A stretch of 64,000 nucleotides of DNA from Spirometra erinaceieuropaei. Taxonomy: Eukaryota > Platyhelminthes > Cestoda > Diphyllobothriidea > Diphyllobothriidae. The DNA is taken from contig CACRXP010000659.1 in the NCBI GenBank assembly GCA_902702965.1, forward strand, positions 179,364 to 243,363. Reading direction: 5' to 3'. Under the pieces are notes generated by a model. It was given only the letters and a program-made list of their open reading frames with translations. It did no database searches and was not told the DNA's origin. The first letter of the stretch is position 1, and the number at the start of each line of letters is the position of its first letter. Positions 33,958 through 46,900 of this stretch are shown here, one piece after another. A program made the position numbers and the translations under genes.

Positions 33958-36900
33958 CTTAAATGTTAGAATAACAGCTACTAATAAGATTTAATTACAC
34001 ACCTTTTTGCGACCAACTGTGATACACTCGCAACCCCGCTAGAAGGCAACACTAGCCATCGAACATGCAATTTAGCGGATAAGTACCTAACTATCTTGTA
34101 AACTAACTTCAGCTTCGACTCAAGTCGCCCAACTCCCGTTTTGTCGATGTCGTACTCATGAGGCCTCTTCAAGCACCAGCCGACCTTCTAATATCGGCAA
34201 ACCTCTTGGCCGTGCGCGGTAGAATGAGGGCACTGAAGTCCGTAACGAAGCTGTACATTTTCACAACAGAGACAGCACAACAGCAGGCGGCTTTCGAACG
34301 ACAACAGCGACGAAATCTGCGTGGACGCGGCTACTAGAGATTGTGGACGCCAACCAGCTCGACTAACACTAGCCGTTTTACTGTCATTGTATATTGAATA
34401 ATATACAGGGCTACGTTATCGCTTCCAACGACTACACTGACAGCATTCTCTACGACCATCGTGCTACAGCCCGTAACTGCCAGCTTGCTTCAGTTAATAA
34501 AGACTACTTGCAGTCAGTTTTTGCTATTTTGTGCACGCGGATATATTTCGGAACGTTTTTGGATACCAAATCCCTATATTTGATCTGCAGCAGAATTTAC
34601 GAGTGAAACTATCTGAGAACAAATTTTGATACGAGCATCAAATTTAAGTCGTGGGCCTTCTGGGCTTGCTGATAAACCGAGTTTTCACTGCTAGATTGCT
34701 AAATTCTTTTTGAAAATGAATTAGGCTTACGACACAACAGATTCCATTTAAAACGTTAGTTGATGCATGTGGGCTTCAGGGTTCCCCGGTGAATTTATGC
34801 CCACCTAAAAGCTTAATTTGAGCAAATTCATGTGTTAAATGCAAGATTAGTTAGAGATTTCCATTTTGACTTCCTAGACATAAGTTGAAACTTTCACAGA
34901 CTTTGGCCACCTGTAATTTCGTTGGTGCGAGTTTGCACTTCGAAGTCGCGATCTCCGGTTTAAAAAACTTAGGTTTTAATTATCGAAACCTGGAGTATTT
35001 TTGACTGAGAGCGCATGTTAGCCGCTTTGTTATCCTTGCTTTGAACGACAAACCCTTTATGGAGGTTTGAGATATCAGGCACCTCAATTCAGACGTACTT
35101 CAGAGAAACAAAGATCCAAGGAGGGATTTCCATGGGAAATGCTTACCTGTCTTATTCGTTGGGAGTTTTTAACGTCAAGAAAACCGATGATGAACGGTTT
35201 TGCCCAAACGTCCTACGGAGAATTGAGTTAAGTAAATAACGTCCACACATTTCAAAATTTGCAATTACATTCGAGCTAGACTTTGATATCATACTTCCTA
35301 CAAATGCTCACTATTTTACTATTTCTTGAAATAGCCTTCACTTTAGCAGTTGAAATTTGAAATTTGTTATTGTAAAACCTGTCTGTAAAAATAAACGTGG
35401 ACGAATTCATCACCTTTACATTTCTCCATAGCACTTCCCATCGAAACGCAGGTCGGGCGGTGTTTCTTGAGTGGTACCTTCCGGGAAATTTTTGCAACAT
35501 TTGCCTAACTTATCGACAAAGGCAGGTTAGACAAAAGATCTGGCCGGGAGTAGGCCAAAATGCAATAATTTTTTTAATTATATAAAAAATGCTAACAAAA
35601 AGGACATTTGCACAACTTTTAACATCAGGGTTTGGGAAGAAGAGAAGCATGGGTTTAGAAGAAGGCGGATGTAATGCTATAGACAAAAAAGTTGTTCTTA
35701 AACATGCTCCTATAGAAGAAACGTTTAACAACAGAGGACTTCGAAAAAGTGTGTTATTGCCTCTTTTGTCGGATAACGCACAGATCAGGCGACCAGAGAG
35801 AATGCTAAGTGTGAGTTCCAAAGTTACTCATTAGTTGTGAGGAGACAGTGTAGTATTTCTCGAACACAAACAGTGGTCCCCGGTAAATAAATGACTTATC
35901 AGCGCTTCATTTTGGTCAGGCGAAAAGCTATTGCTATGCGCTGTACGGAGACATTTTCTCAAGTCCGATCACCCCGCCAAGGAGGTACCAGTGGTACGTG
36001 TTTGGAGAAGTAATAAAGAGTATATATCATCCAAAATGGATCCACTGAACAGTTTCCTCGTCAAAATAACTTATCTATACTTTTAATCCATCACAGCGAG
36101 CGACAATTCGTAAACTGAAAGGTTGTCAACTGACTAGGGAGTCAGTTGCAATGGCTCCCGCTTGATGTGACCTTTCTGAAAAAAATTGCCAACTAGAGAT
36201 CTGAGATGCCTTTGAAATCTAGTCGTCCTGCCTCTGAACAGATACTGGAGGTAGTTTATTCAGCACTGCGAACGGGTGCATTTTGGACCGTCCTGACTTT
36301 GTTCTTTCATTTGTTAAACTACACACTTCTCCACTGTGGTCCCAGGAAGCCGATTGTCCACATAAGGTGCTATGAAAAAACAACAGAGGGGGTACAGGAA
36401 CTCGAGCTTCAGCAGCTCGCTAGATAAATTAAAAGCCAGTCGAACGTCGTAAACGCCTACTTATTTGTCTTCCACGGACGTTCTGCAACAAACACGAAAG
36501 CTCAGGCGGGTAAATCAATGGTTCCGGAGTTGGATGAAACCTCGTTCCATATGAGACAGTTGCGAGCTGCAAAATAGCTTAAGCCCGCTTACGTTAAACA
36601 CCGATAATTTACTCCGTAAAAAGCACTTCTTTCTGAATTGTGTAGGAAGCCAGTTTGTTTTCCTCGGTCTCAAAACGCCATGCTCTAGTAAACGAATTAA
36701 GTAATCTTTAGGGACATGCGGACAGGAGGCCTACATGTGATGCACTTTATGAGCTCCAAGAAACTGTGAGACGTAGGTCGTTTTGAAGACTATACGTAAA
36801 AAGCGCCTGTTTAAGAAACCGAGGGGAATCCTTGATTTTTAATAGCCGCTTTTGAGAACAAAGTCTTTGCGACAAAAAATTCACAAGTGAGAATATTTCC

Positions 36901-39390
36901 TGTCAGTCAGGGGTATACTTCCTGAGCCGGAAGCCGCTCTGAAGTTATCAATCGATGATGTCGTGTTACACCGATTTTCAGCCACCACCAGTTGCAAGTG
37001 CGAGGGGTCTGGTTCATCCGTTAGTTCCTCGATGCTTCTCCAACTGTCACCTTCAACCTTGGAATTTCATTTTAAGACAATACACAGTTATTGAGTGAGT
37101 AGTTTAAACACGAATAGCCGAATTTCGCTAATTATTTCATAAAGATCACTGATTTTTGTTCGCGGTTGTCAACAGTGGAAAGAAATAATGTGACGTGTTT
37201 TGCAAAACAGATGTTCTCAAATGTTTATATTTTCACCACGCTGATATGTAAAGGCTTATTTTTTATAAATGCGTGTTTGTGATATTTACAAAATTCGCTA
37301 TTGTTAATGGCAGGGTGTATTTATATCCTTTGAAATTGCGGCCACTGTATATTAAACGTGTACAGTTTTGTGTGCAGGGCATTTGTAGCTCCACTGTTGA
37401 AAAGGGTTTCAAAAGTTTTAAAGGTATGATCCCATTGCATTTATTTTCCCCTAAATGAGGCAGCTAACTACCCGGAGAAAGTTGACTCGTTTTCCACTGA
37501 TGTGATGATGCTTACATCGAAAATCTGTAGGAATTATTGAGAAACAATTTTGCCAAATTGCACCTTTTACACGGATCCGAGTGGTAAGAAATGCCTGGCC
37601 ACAGGTGTATTATTCTCGCTGGTGTCCGGCCTTACGACTTTTATTTTGCTAGTCATGTTTTGCGCAGACAATCGTAAGAAGGGCACAGGTGCGCTAGTTA
37701 CATTCGTTCACTTCGCAAAATAAAGGATCTTGCGACATAGTGACTGCCAGATTGTTCATGAGCTACTCATCCTTAGAATGAATATTTGAAAGCTATTTTA
37801 CAGTAAATTTCGAAAGGGGCTCAGGGTGATGCTTGTTTTATGTGTTGTATCTGAACGTTAAGCCAAATTTAACAAAGCGGCGACAAAATTTACATGAATA
37901 TTGCACTCAAAATATAGATAAGGAATGTAGATCGCACGCGTTTACATAAGGGTATGACTAAGAACAAAAAGGAGAGTAAGCCTAGGCTTCAGACTTTGCA
38001 ATCAAAAAGTAGCGTTTGTAAGGAACATACTTAGTAAAGTAATGATCAAGACGTTCAGTAAATAAAGATCGACCGACCACCGGAGCGATAAGTTTATTTA
38101 CTGGCATCTAGATCTCTACACGTGTATGTTTCTAGGAAAAAACAAAAGCATCGAGTAATAAACAATAATTCCAACCCGTTATGTCGGCCAGTGACCTGTG
38201 TATCCGTCTGCAAGCACTTATTTCAGGTGTTGTTTGCTAGTAGGCTCTATATACCGGGATAAACTTGCTTATTTCCACATCACCAGACTGATATATTAGA
38301 ATGTTAGGTAAGTACTTGCGTTCCACTAGAAGGTTATAAAATAAAAGTCAACAACGTTTGTCTGGACGCTTTTAATCTGGAATTTAGTCACCATCATTTT
38401 TAATGACAGCAGCCCAAAAGGAAGAGAATTTTTAATGGCACGGTCAAAGAGATCTACCTCCTCTCCAGAAAAGTGACCAAAAGAATAGTTTCAGCTTTCT
38501 CCCCGTTGCTGAATTTTCACCTCCTATTGAGTGTCCTGATGATAGGAACAGATGCAAAATCCGAAGGTGTTGGAAAAGATTTGTACGCAAGATGCGGAAG
38601 AACTCCCATCTCAATAATTTTATCTTTTTATGAGATTTTTGCGGCGTGTGGCTTTGAACTGTAATTCTGGCGAATAGCGCCTTCGCTGTTAACCAAGGCT
38701 GTACAAGTTTGGATAAGTTTTCTTGTACACACTCCAGGTGTTTGCAACAGATACTGGTAGTCCTTTCAAGTTCCAGTAGCTCATAGTGAATGATACCCTT
38801 TCCGTTCCACCAAACACAGGGCCAATATTTCTGTGAATGAAGTTCTGGTGTTGGAGTTGGCGCTGGTTTCTCATTGCGTGATAACCGTTGTCCTTTTTGC
38901 GTTTTCTGCTGTGATTAACAGCCCACTTTTTATAACATGCAACAATGTGATGCGGAAATGGCAGGTTTTCTCCTAAGTAGAAGACTGTTCTTGATACTGG
39001 AACGCTGTGGCTGAATTTCAGCTGCGATCTCATGTGAAACCAAATTCCCTCTTTGCATGTTTTTGTTTCAGTTCATCAGAGTCGTTTGTGGATATTTGAA
39101 CATAATACATTTTGTTTTTTTGCGGCAAATCGCTGTTTCTGTCACTTTGATCTGATTTAGTAGTTTCATTCAGTGGGTCGTGATAAGCGATGAAGCAAAA
39201 CAGTCATCAGGGATTGAACGGTTGATTGGCTCATATTTCATAGTGGCTAAAAGCGCAACTTTTTTCCGGACATCACAATGTACATATGTTAGGACTGCAT
39301 TCAACGATCAAGCAACAAGATATGCACATCTAGCTGTATCATGGTGCTTAATCTAGAGCCCACGAATACAGACGCATGTCAACAGAACAA
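33958..39390. other. No gene recognised (5.4 kb)
   Basis: Downstream of the matrix gene. Open frames here (for example 35510-35834 on both strands, 38689-39033 minus, 114 codons) lack recognisable motifs. An acceptor-like TTTTTGTTTCAG at about 39.07 kb is followed by a short open frame, but homology to the fibulin module is too weak to call an exon. Confidence 0.5.
34496..34501 (+). promoter_or_regulatory. Candidate polyadenylation signal AATAAA
   Basis: AATAAA lies about 540 bases after the stop codon of the matrix gene, in an otherwise featureless stretch. The distance is reasonable for a 3' UTR, but the hexamer is common by chance in this AT-rich sequence. Confidence 0.2.
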
Positions 39391-39535
39391 CGGGCCCGTG
39401 GCCAAATAGTTAACTTCAAAGACCAAATCCTGGGTTCGAATCTCAGGCGCTGCGGACATGGGGCTGCATGTAGCTGACCGGTAATTTTCAATAAGCCAAC
39501 TATGGTTACTCCACTCTACTTCCCTTTTTTACTCC
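39391..39535 (+). repeat. tRNA-derived SINE family S, copy S2
   Basis: Head: GGGCCCGTGGCCAAATAGTTA (A-box-like) and CTGGGTTCGAATCTCAGG (a near-perfect pol III B box). Tail: GACCGG...AATAAGCC...GTTACTCCACTCTACTT, aligning with the tails of the copies at 39.9 and 49.2 kb. No folded functional tRNA is implied. Confidence 0.65.
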
Positions 39536-39554
39536 TCCGTTCGGCATATAAACA

Positions 39555-39665
39555 CATAGGTTTGCTCCGACAAAGACAAGCAAGACGGGCTTATTGGTCG
39601 TCATCAGTCAGCCTTACACACCCTCAGGCGCGGACACCTGAGTTTACAACCCGGACTATTTAGTT
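39555..39665 (-). repeat. SINE family S, copy S1
   Basis: The complement reads GGCTGACTGATGACGACC, AATAAGCC, CTTGTCTTTGTCGGAGC, the family tail, with a degenerate B box (GGGTTGTAAACTC) further 5'. It faces S2, only a few dozen bases away. Confidence 0.6.
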
Positions 39666-39834
39666 ATTGGCCGTTGACAATTCTTCGTACACCTATACTG
39701 CCACTTGCTATCCGACTGGCTGCGATGGCGCTAGATTGAGCTCCAAGGCCTAAAATGACGAGTACGTCGGGTAACCTGGTCGGCGACTGCCCCTCTATCA
39801 CAGTCAATATACCCGATCACAACTGAAGGGACAG

Positions 39835-40015
39835 TGAGCTCGTAGTCCAACTGTTAGAACGTTTGGCATACTAACCTTCATTAAGCAAAAGAACCCGGGT
39901 TCGGGGCTTGATTCTTCAAGGCCTGAGGTTGAGTATGACTGGCTGAAGATGGCTAATAAGCCAGAAATGAACATTTCGGCCTTCCTTGTCTTTGTCGGCG
40001 CCGCCCTATCTACCT
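39835..40015 (+). repeat. SINE family S, copy S3
   Basis: tRNA-like head with CTCGTAGTCCAACTGTTAG and CCGGGTTCGGGGCTTGA, then the tail GTATGACTGGCTGAAGATGG, CTAATAAGCCAGAAATG and CCTTGTCTTTGTCGGCG. It continues towards the 3' end of the Penelope-like element. Confidence 0.65.
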
Positions 40016-40179
40016 ATATGAGCAGTCATTATGCAAATGCATGCGAGGTCTCTCTACCACAAATTGTACGAACGATTACGTACATCTGTTCAACAAGACA
40101 CGTCACAATATTTCCTTCCGTAGTTGGTAAATTCAAGCATCTGACTAATGAAGGCGAAATTTCGAGTTCCAGGTGTATG

Positions 40180-41245
40180 CATAAGTGAAGAAGAAGAAGA
40201 GTCGAGCACCGGAACACTTCGTTTATTATCCTGAGCTTTCAGACTCGTACAGGAATCCATCGTCAGAGGGAGTGGCAGAAACAGGACAAGCGGCAGTTAT
40301 AGGGCACGTTGGCCCAATCATCGACCGACGTCGCACGACTGGAGTTGACTACGAAGGGCTCTGTACGTCGGCACCAGATCGATAAATCGATTGACCGAGT
40401 TCTCATCCGAGGCCCAGGCTCCAATCAATTCTCGGCCTGTTTTGTTTCCGGCGTGGGCGACTATTTTGGTGGTTGCGAAGTTAAACTCGTTACCCATTTC
40501 GTAGATGTAGGCGGCCACTTGTGATAATGCGTCGCCTCGCCGACCAGCCAGCTTATGTTCGTGTATGCGCGATCCGAACATGCGTCCAGTCTGTCCTGTG
40601 TGGTTACATGACAATTTTGACACGGAATGCGACACACTACTCCAGATTGCTCCTCAGGTTTTAACCGGTCTTTGATTTTCATGACCCTGCTGCGCATGGT
40701 GGCTTTGGGGGGGTGGGCAATTCCAACACCTAGCTCCGCAGCAATGCGCTCGGTCGCTTCTGAAAAACCCTTGATGTATGGCAGAGAATTCCATATCGTC
40801 GGTGGCGTTGATGTTCGAGTTCTCTTGTGGCGACCGCGTAGGCAGCGACTTATGAATGCCCTCGGATAGCCATTTTGCACAAACTGGTAGCGGAGATAAC
40901 GGGCCTCACGTGCTCTGTCCTCCGATTTGCTGCAATGAGTTTGGATCCGTTTGAAGAGCGTCTTCACACAGCTTCGTTTGTGAGCCACCGGATGGTTGCT
41001 GTGGAAACTGAGAAGCTGTGTGGTGTTCGTTGCCTTCCTATAAACCGTCGTTTCAAGTTCACCGTTAAGGTTTCGTCTGAAAAGCACATCCAGGAAGGGC
41101 AACTGCTGTTCCTGTTCTTTTTCCCTCGTGAATTTTATATCCGGGAAGACGGCGTTGATCAGGCTGTTGAAATGTTGCAGTATGTCCTTCTTTAAGATGA
41201 CGAACGTGTCGTCAACGTAACGGCGCCAAAACACCGGTTCATCTT
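40180..41245 (-). mobile_element. Penelope-like element, 3' part: RT thumb and GIY-YIG endonuclease (PLE2)
   Basis: The minus strand starts at F-W-R-R-Y-V-D-D-T-F-V-I (41.23 kb, catalytic RT motif). It continues with L-P-F-L-D-V-L, Y-R-K-A-T-N-T-T-Q, H-K-R-S-C-V-K-T-L and F-V-Q-N-G-Y-P-R-A-F-I, then G-V-V-C-R-I-P-C-Q-N-C. The GIY-YIG part follows in another frame: N-H-T-G-Q-T-G-R-M-F-G-S-R-I-H-E-H-K, H-x-F-N-F-type E-F-N-F-A-T-T, R-E-L-I-G-A-W and N-S-V-N-R-F-I-D-L. The frame changes near 40610 between C-Q-N-C and the endonuclease, probably a single-base deletion. A stop precedes the RT motif, so upstream RT sequence is lost. AATAAA and a GAA-rich end (40186-40201) mark the 3' terminus. It belongs to a different lineage from PLE1 at 8.2 kb. 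Confidence 0.88.
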
Positions 41246-43230
41246 ACTAAAATCAGCTTCTCATGCTTAAACGCCTCACTTAGACGCCGTCCAGTGTCAG
41301 AAATTGAAATACTATATTTGGAGTTAACAGTTGGAACCTGTGAAAAAAAGTGAATCCATTGCACTTGTACCCGGTGGCACTTGGAAGTCGATGCAACACG
41401 AGAACACAGAGTGAGAACTTCTGATTGGCTCCCAGGTGGGAAAGTATGCCCACGACTTACAGATTAGACCCTCACTTTGTTTAAGGGCCCTGCTCACTAA
41501 AGCGACTTTTCAAAAGCATGAGCTCCCATGGAGTTTGGACATATGCTCGTAACGGTTGCTCCTCCGTCGACTTCTAATCGCTAATGATTGTATGAGTCAA
41601 AATTACTGTTAAAGTTTTCACAATTCTCGTATGCCGTATGACTGCAATGCACTGCAGATGATCGATACAGGGACACTGGGCAAAATGGTTCTTTGCCAAA
41701 TTTTACCTTTCTACTATGCGACTTTGGATTTCAAGTTGCGCCATTGGCGGCGAAACTAAGGCCGAATAGATTTTTCGGCAGGTTCATTATACCTCGAGGC
41801 AGCTGAAGATGTGGGAAAACTGTATTGTTCCGTACTCTGGGTGCCTTTGCGATTTATGTGGAATGTAGGCCATGACCTCGTGCCTCCTTTGAAGTTTTGT
41901 CGTATTTGTCAAGCTTAACCTTTTTACCCTGGTCGCAATATCCGACCAAACATTATTTGGCAATACCCAGAATTCTAAAATATGCACAGTTTGACTAGTA
42001 CTGTTCTGTCCTTGTGACCAGGAGTAACGTTACCGTTCCAAGAAGAGCAAAACCTGCGAAAGAATCACATTCGGATTGATTTAGCTACTGTCGCCCCTAA
42101 TATGGAATGGAATGTGACTAACATCAGACCTTTCATGTGTCTCCGTTTTCCAAGACCAAATAAACACCCGAATGCGTTCCTAGCGTGTGCTTAAAAACAG
42201 GCGGAAATGGCGCGAAGGCGATATTCCCGATTGCGTGTTCACAAAAGGAGATTATGATTCGTCATCTGGTCAGTTAATTATTATGCCACTGTTAATGCTG
42301 CTAAGTTGTGACGCCGAGGACGAAGTTGAAGTTTCAGTCTGTTGTTCTTTTCATTCCATCTTTCCTCTATACGTCAAGCATGCCCCAGAGGTCAGGGCCG
42401 ATTTACAGCTTGGTAACTATTGGGAGATGGCACCCAAACACTCCGTTACTTACAGCTCGATAGAATAGGTGAAGGCTGATGTAGTGGTTGGACCACCGCG
42501 CATCCGCAAACAGGGCCTTTTGCATGGAGTGGGGAGAAGCAGTTGTTGCCATGGTCTCTGGAACAACCTCAACATGTCCAGGTCAAAGTGATGACTCATT
42601 CATCAAGCATGTTCTGCCATGTGAGGCATCGTCTCTGCAGGTCGCACAGTCCGTTCATGTCCACCTGTGCGGGTTTCCGATCATTACCTTACTTCGCCTT
42701 AGTAATTACAATCTCCACTGCCGGCTAGTGAATTAGTTTTGTCGAGAATTTATGAGGCGATATTATCTAGAGTAACTATCCATGAATAAACCTGCGAAAA
42801 TTTCCAATAAAAATGTTGATGACTATTTGATGAGTATAGGTCTGCTTCCCATAAAATCTTATCAGGGCTTTTAAGTTATGCGGGAATCAAACGCATGCAC
42901 CTCAAGTAGTCTTCTGAGTCTCTGGATACTTTCTCTTTAGGTAGAAGGATGGTCTATGGCTCAGAAGGTACGCGAAACCAAATAATAAGGTCAGTGATGG
43001 CGCACGCCGAAAGCGCTAATTATACCCTTGGCCTAACAGATAGTCCGCGAAGGTGATGACTATGTTTTTACACGACAGACCTGAGAACTCGCTTGTGGGG
43101 ACATGAACTGGTAGTGCGGAGGGAGAGAGTGTGGTCGATTCTGGCAGAACCTCAGTTAAAAGTGGGATTTAACCCTTGATTGGCCAGGGGGCAGTAAAAC
43201 TCAGTGACTGAAATGTCAACTTTTTTCGTG
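41246..43230. other. No gene recognised
   Basis: Nothing coding or repetitive that I can support. The open frames at 42.19-42.47 and 42.49-42.74 kb (93 and 82 codons) have no recognisable features. Confidence 0.5.
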
Positions 43231-43234
43231 TGAA

Positions 43235-43980
43235 GTGTTGTCTTAGTGGGTAAATTTATAAGAAGAGAGATGGAGGGGAGGAATGAGAGATGCACGTAGC
43301 GAGCGTAATATTTGAGGTATACAGAGCAGTTACTCTATTTCTGATTGGCTGGTCATGCTCGAGTGGTTGCCTGCCAAGTGAGGCGCTTAGGAAAACGAGT
43401 GACAAAACGTATGCCATAAACCTCACTGACGACCACACACGAAGCCGCAAGCGCAGGCTCTAATTTCAACTGCCATAGTCATGGGCAGTGAACTGTGAGA
43501 GACGCCCAGCTAACCCCGGATGCGCACAACATCGATGGTTCGCCCACTATGATCGATGCCTACAATAACCGTCTCGAGAGCGCAGTGCCGGCTTGCTCGC
43601 ATACTGGATAGTGGTAAAGACTTACGCCTTACCTATGCCACCCCTCCCACTCTCCCTCCAAGCACATTTTATTCTAGTGGCAAGACAGAGTTAGAACAAG
43701 TCAAACTAGGCGTGGGTGCAGTGGGTCGCTGAAACTAAACAATCGATCCACACCCGTCACTCAAGGCATGGTACGATTTGAAATCAAGACCAACCTGATG
43801 AAAAGTCTTCTCAGCTCGGCCCTCAGACGAGAGGAGCCTTAATTTACCCCGTCAGTTTGCGACCTTTCCTCTGGAAACTCAGCAAGGTGTATGTGTTGGT
43901 TTCTCAGGTGGATCGGCCTCACTCCCTCTTCCGTCTCCTATTAAATGCAAGTGGCAAGTCCGAGTAAAACAAGCTAGGAC
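43235..43980. repeat. Cluster of a short dispersed repeat (two direct, one possible inverted copy)
   Basis: CCCTCCCACTCTCCCTCCAAGC...ATTTTATTCTAGTGGCAAG at about 43.65 kb recurs as CACTCCCTCTTCC...TATTAAATGCAAGTGGCAAG at about 43.93 kb, and both are followed by GAGT...AAAC...CTAGG. A similar motif, CCCACTCG...CATTATGTTTCAGTGGCA, lies at 54.55 kb. The complement at about 43.25 kb may be a third, inverted copy. Confidence 0.4.
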
Positions 43981-46900
43981 CGAAAACCAAGACGTATGGT
44001 TGTGGTCTGCGGCCTGCAACATGAGTCACACGAATAAGTTAGCGCACAATCACGTCGTCATCATTCCCTCCCTTCTTCTGCATACCTTGGCAGGCAAATC
44101 GTACATCAATCATGACGATTACCCTAACCAGCACAAAGAAGCAGTGGCAGTCTGTGTGTGAATTTATACTAAAATTAAAGGTTATCCACTGCAAACGGGC
44201 TTCGTTAGTGTCCAGATAGATGATGAGGGAAGCCATATTAGCCAACAACATGTGTTTTTGGTTGCGCCCAGCCAGTCTGAAACCTAATTATTGTAGGATC
44301 TTTGTGTAGTATATGTTAGATAGTCACTAGCGTCAGGTAACCCACTATCTCTAATCTCACCACCGGTCGACTGGCACACTCGGACAGATACTTGGTAAAG
44401 GGGAAACAAAGAGGGAGTGGTGCCTATTGTTGAGAAGGTAGGGTGTGATTATGTAGCTCCATCTCATGAACACAAAACTGTTGGGGTTGGGGTTAGGGTT
44501 AGGGGTTGGGTCAACTATTTCAAAACCACTCAAAGTACAACCGCGCATGCCCAGTAGCTTTTCTTTTGTAAACAACTACTTGACCTCCTCGCCTTGCGTT
44601 CCCCGGCCCCATCTGTGAAAATTCCTATTAACACCCGTTCCGTATTACAGGTGACTGGAGTTTTTTACTTCAGGTGGGGCTTCATAACCACATCCGACCA
44701 ATAGAAATTCTTTTACAGTGCACTTCACACCGTAATGAATCTGATAAACCTAATTTCATTAAAACACGTTTAACATCGCGGTTTGGAATGTTCCCAGCTG
44801 ACGGGACAACGCGAACCTATTTAGGACTAGGAATGAGACTACAGCGCCTCCTTCTTACTTTGACCCTTAGCCTGTCTCACCCACCTGGGACACTAGACAA
44901 GTCCCCTTAATGAGGTTTGGATCGTCCAAGGACATTCCACCCGTGGCACGCGTAGATGGATCGACTAGCTTTGTCATGCACTGTGTTCACGCACATCTCG
45001 GGCTCCTTCGGTCTCAAGATGCATTGGATGCGGGAAACGGTAATAAGGCAAAGAGAATTCAGTTTAAAGGAACTGCCACGTAAGTCTTAGCTGCGCTCAA
45101 GTCATGGGGCAGTGGTTGATGCCGTAGATCGCAATGATTCAACTATTGTTGGAAGAGTGACTTACTCCGTACTTAAATTCCACTTCCGTTCCACGCAAGC
45201 GTTGTCCCAAGGTCAAGGCTAAGACTAAACTGAACGGGAGTTGGTACGACTTTTAGCTCTGCGCATTTGAGCGATGGGCTCCACTTTTACGATCGCATCA
45301 AACTTTGAACATAACTTCAAGGGCTTGGGGACCCGTGCCTGCTACCGTTATCTGTCTTGTGGTTGTACTAATGGTATCGCTGAGATCAGCACAATAAATT
45401 GAAAAGCGTGAGGGCAAAGCAAATGGGCACCACTTGAATTTGGATCATTTGTGACTGTCTGTCCATTATGACGACTGCCTTCCGGTAGACGCCCCACGCA
45501 ATCCAAGCTCTGGCTACACATTCAATGACACGCTGTGTGCTATTTCGACTGTGTTCCACTTTACTGTTTTGACATGCGCCTGATGTACATTGATTGTACG
45601 ATAGGCAAATTTTACAAGCATTCCCATTGTATTCGCATCCTACTTCGAACCCGTTGCTCGGGACATGAAAGGGCCGTTACCTACTTTCGCTTTATGCACA
45701 GACCCTTTTCTCTCGATGTAAGCTTCTTCTGGTCGTAAAACAATCCCTAGTTCAGTTTGAAAACCCCGTTTCACTTATTTTCAAAGTAAAGTAAGACGTA
45801 TAATATCAAAAGTTTCTGAGGCAGGAGATAAACATTTGAATCCCTCGAAAGAACACGTGGGCCATATATCCTGGGTAAAACGCCCAAAGTGAGCACCAGC
45901 GACCGCGTTCATCATTAGTCAACATTGTTTGGGTTAATTGGTTGTTGTAAGGTCCAGACGATGCGTATTTACAGTTTAGTTTGACAGTTATTGATTCTTA
46001 CACCAGTTCTGCTAAAAAATAGTTAGGCAACTTTTGTTACCTTGAGGTACGATAACGAGAACCTTATGACTCCAACTCTGTAGATTAACAGCAGTAGAAC
46101 ATAGTAGCTTGACCTTGTGGCATATAATTGGGACCGCTTTATTGTGCCAAGTTTCTTAATAAGCTAACGTTTTACAATAATCACGGCGAACAGCTGGACT
46201 CTTGATTTAAAGTCCATGCATTTTTCACACCTCAGAATGCTCCTTTAAACACTTTAGTGTAACCGACTCGCTCTTTTCCGCCCTTCACATACAGTGAGTG
46301 CATTCCATGGCGCGAAGCCGTTAAAAGTTTAACGGAAACATCTGGCAATGGTTTCTGGCAACCTCTAGAACCTACACTTATTCTAAGTGTCCGTACCCTG
46401 TGAGTAGATGTGTCTGCGTGAGACAGCTGGCATTGGCTTGTGCTATTCTTGTCCGTTTTGCCAAGCATCGAATTTTTTACGAATAGGAAAAGGTTAGCAC
46501 GGTATTTATTCGTGATTTTGCCCTCCCGGATTATGGAGTCAATAGGAATTAGGACCTGAGTCTCACTTAGTATGCTTCAATATTGGGTTTCTTCAATGGC
46601 AAAGAATGGACATGTTACCAGTGTTTCTTATTTTATGTGAACCTCAGCGGAGGTTACTGGGTACATACATGCTTTTTCATGCGTCATGAAATGTTGTCTA
46701 AATACATTAGAGTCGAGGTTTCGGCATTTTAATCTGTCCTCTGAACATAGGACATGGCTTTCTTATATTTTAGGAACTATAGTGCTTACTACTAATCAGC
46801 CACGGATTAGATCCCTAGTTAAGTTTTCAAAAATAACATTTTTCACTGCATTTTTGGTTACCGCCGAATTCAAAAAGACAGGTGCTGATAAGAAGCGAAA

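Noticed and set aside
35510..35834. Overlapping 103-codon minus and 81-codon plus frames
   Set aside because: No recognisable domain in either frame and no promoter or splice context.
37309..37360. Possible last exon of the matrix gene (GCAG followed by about 13 codons and a stop)
   Set aside because: Too short, poor pyrimidine tract and lacks the conserved strand pattern of the fibulin module.
38689..39033. 114-codon minus-strand frame
   Set aside because: Unrecognised, no splice or start context; length is possible by chance.
39410..39450. tRNA gene from the GGTTCGAATC box
   Set aside because: The acceptor stem and anticodon arm do not pair, and the same head with a common tail recurs several times, so it is a SINE.
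40186..40201. CRISPR-like or tandem array from the GAA repeats
   Set aside because: A simple 3-base repeat at a retroelement 3' end; no spacer structure anywhere in the window.
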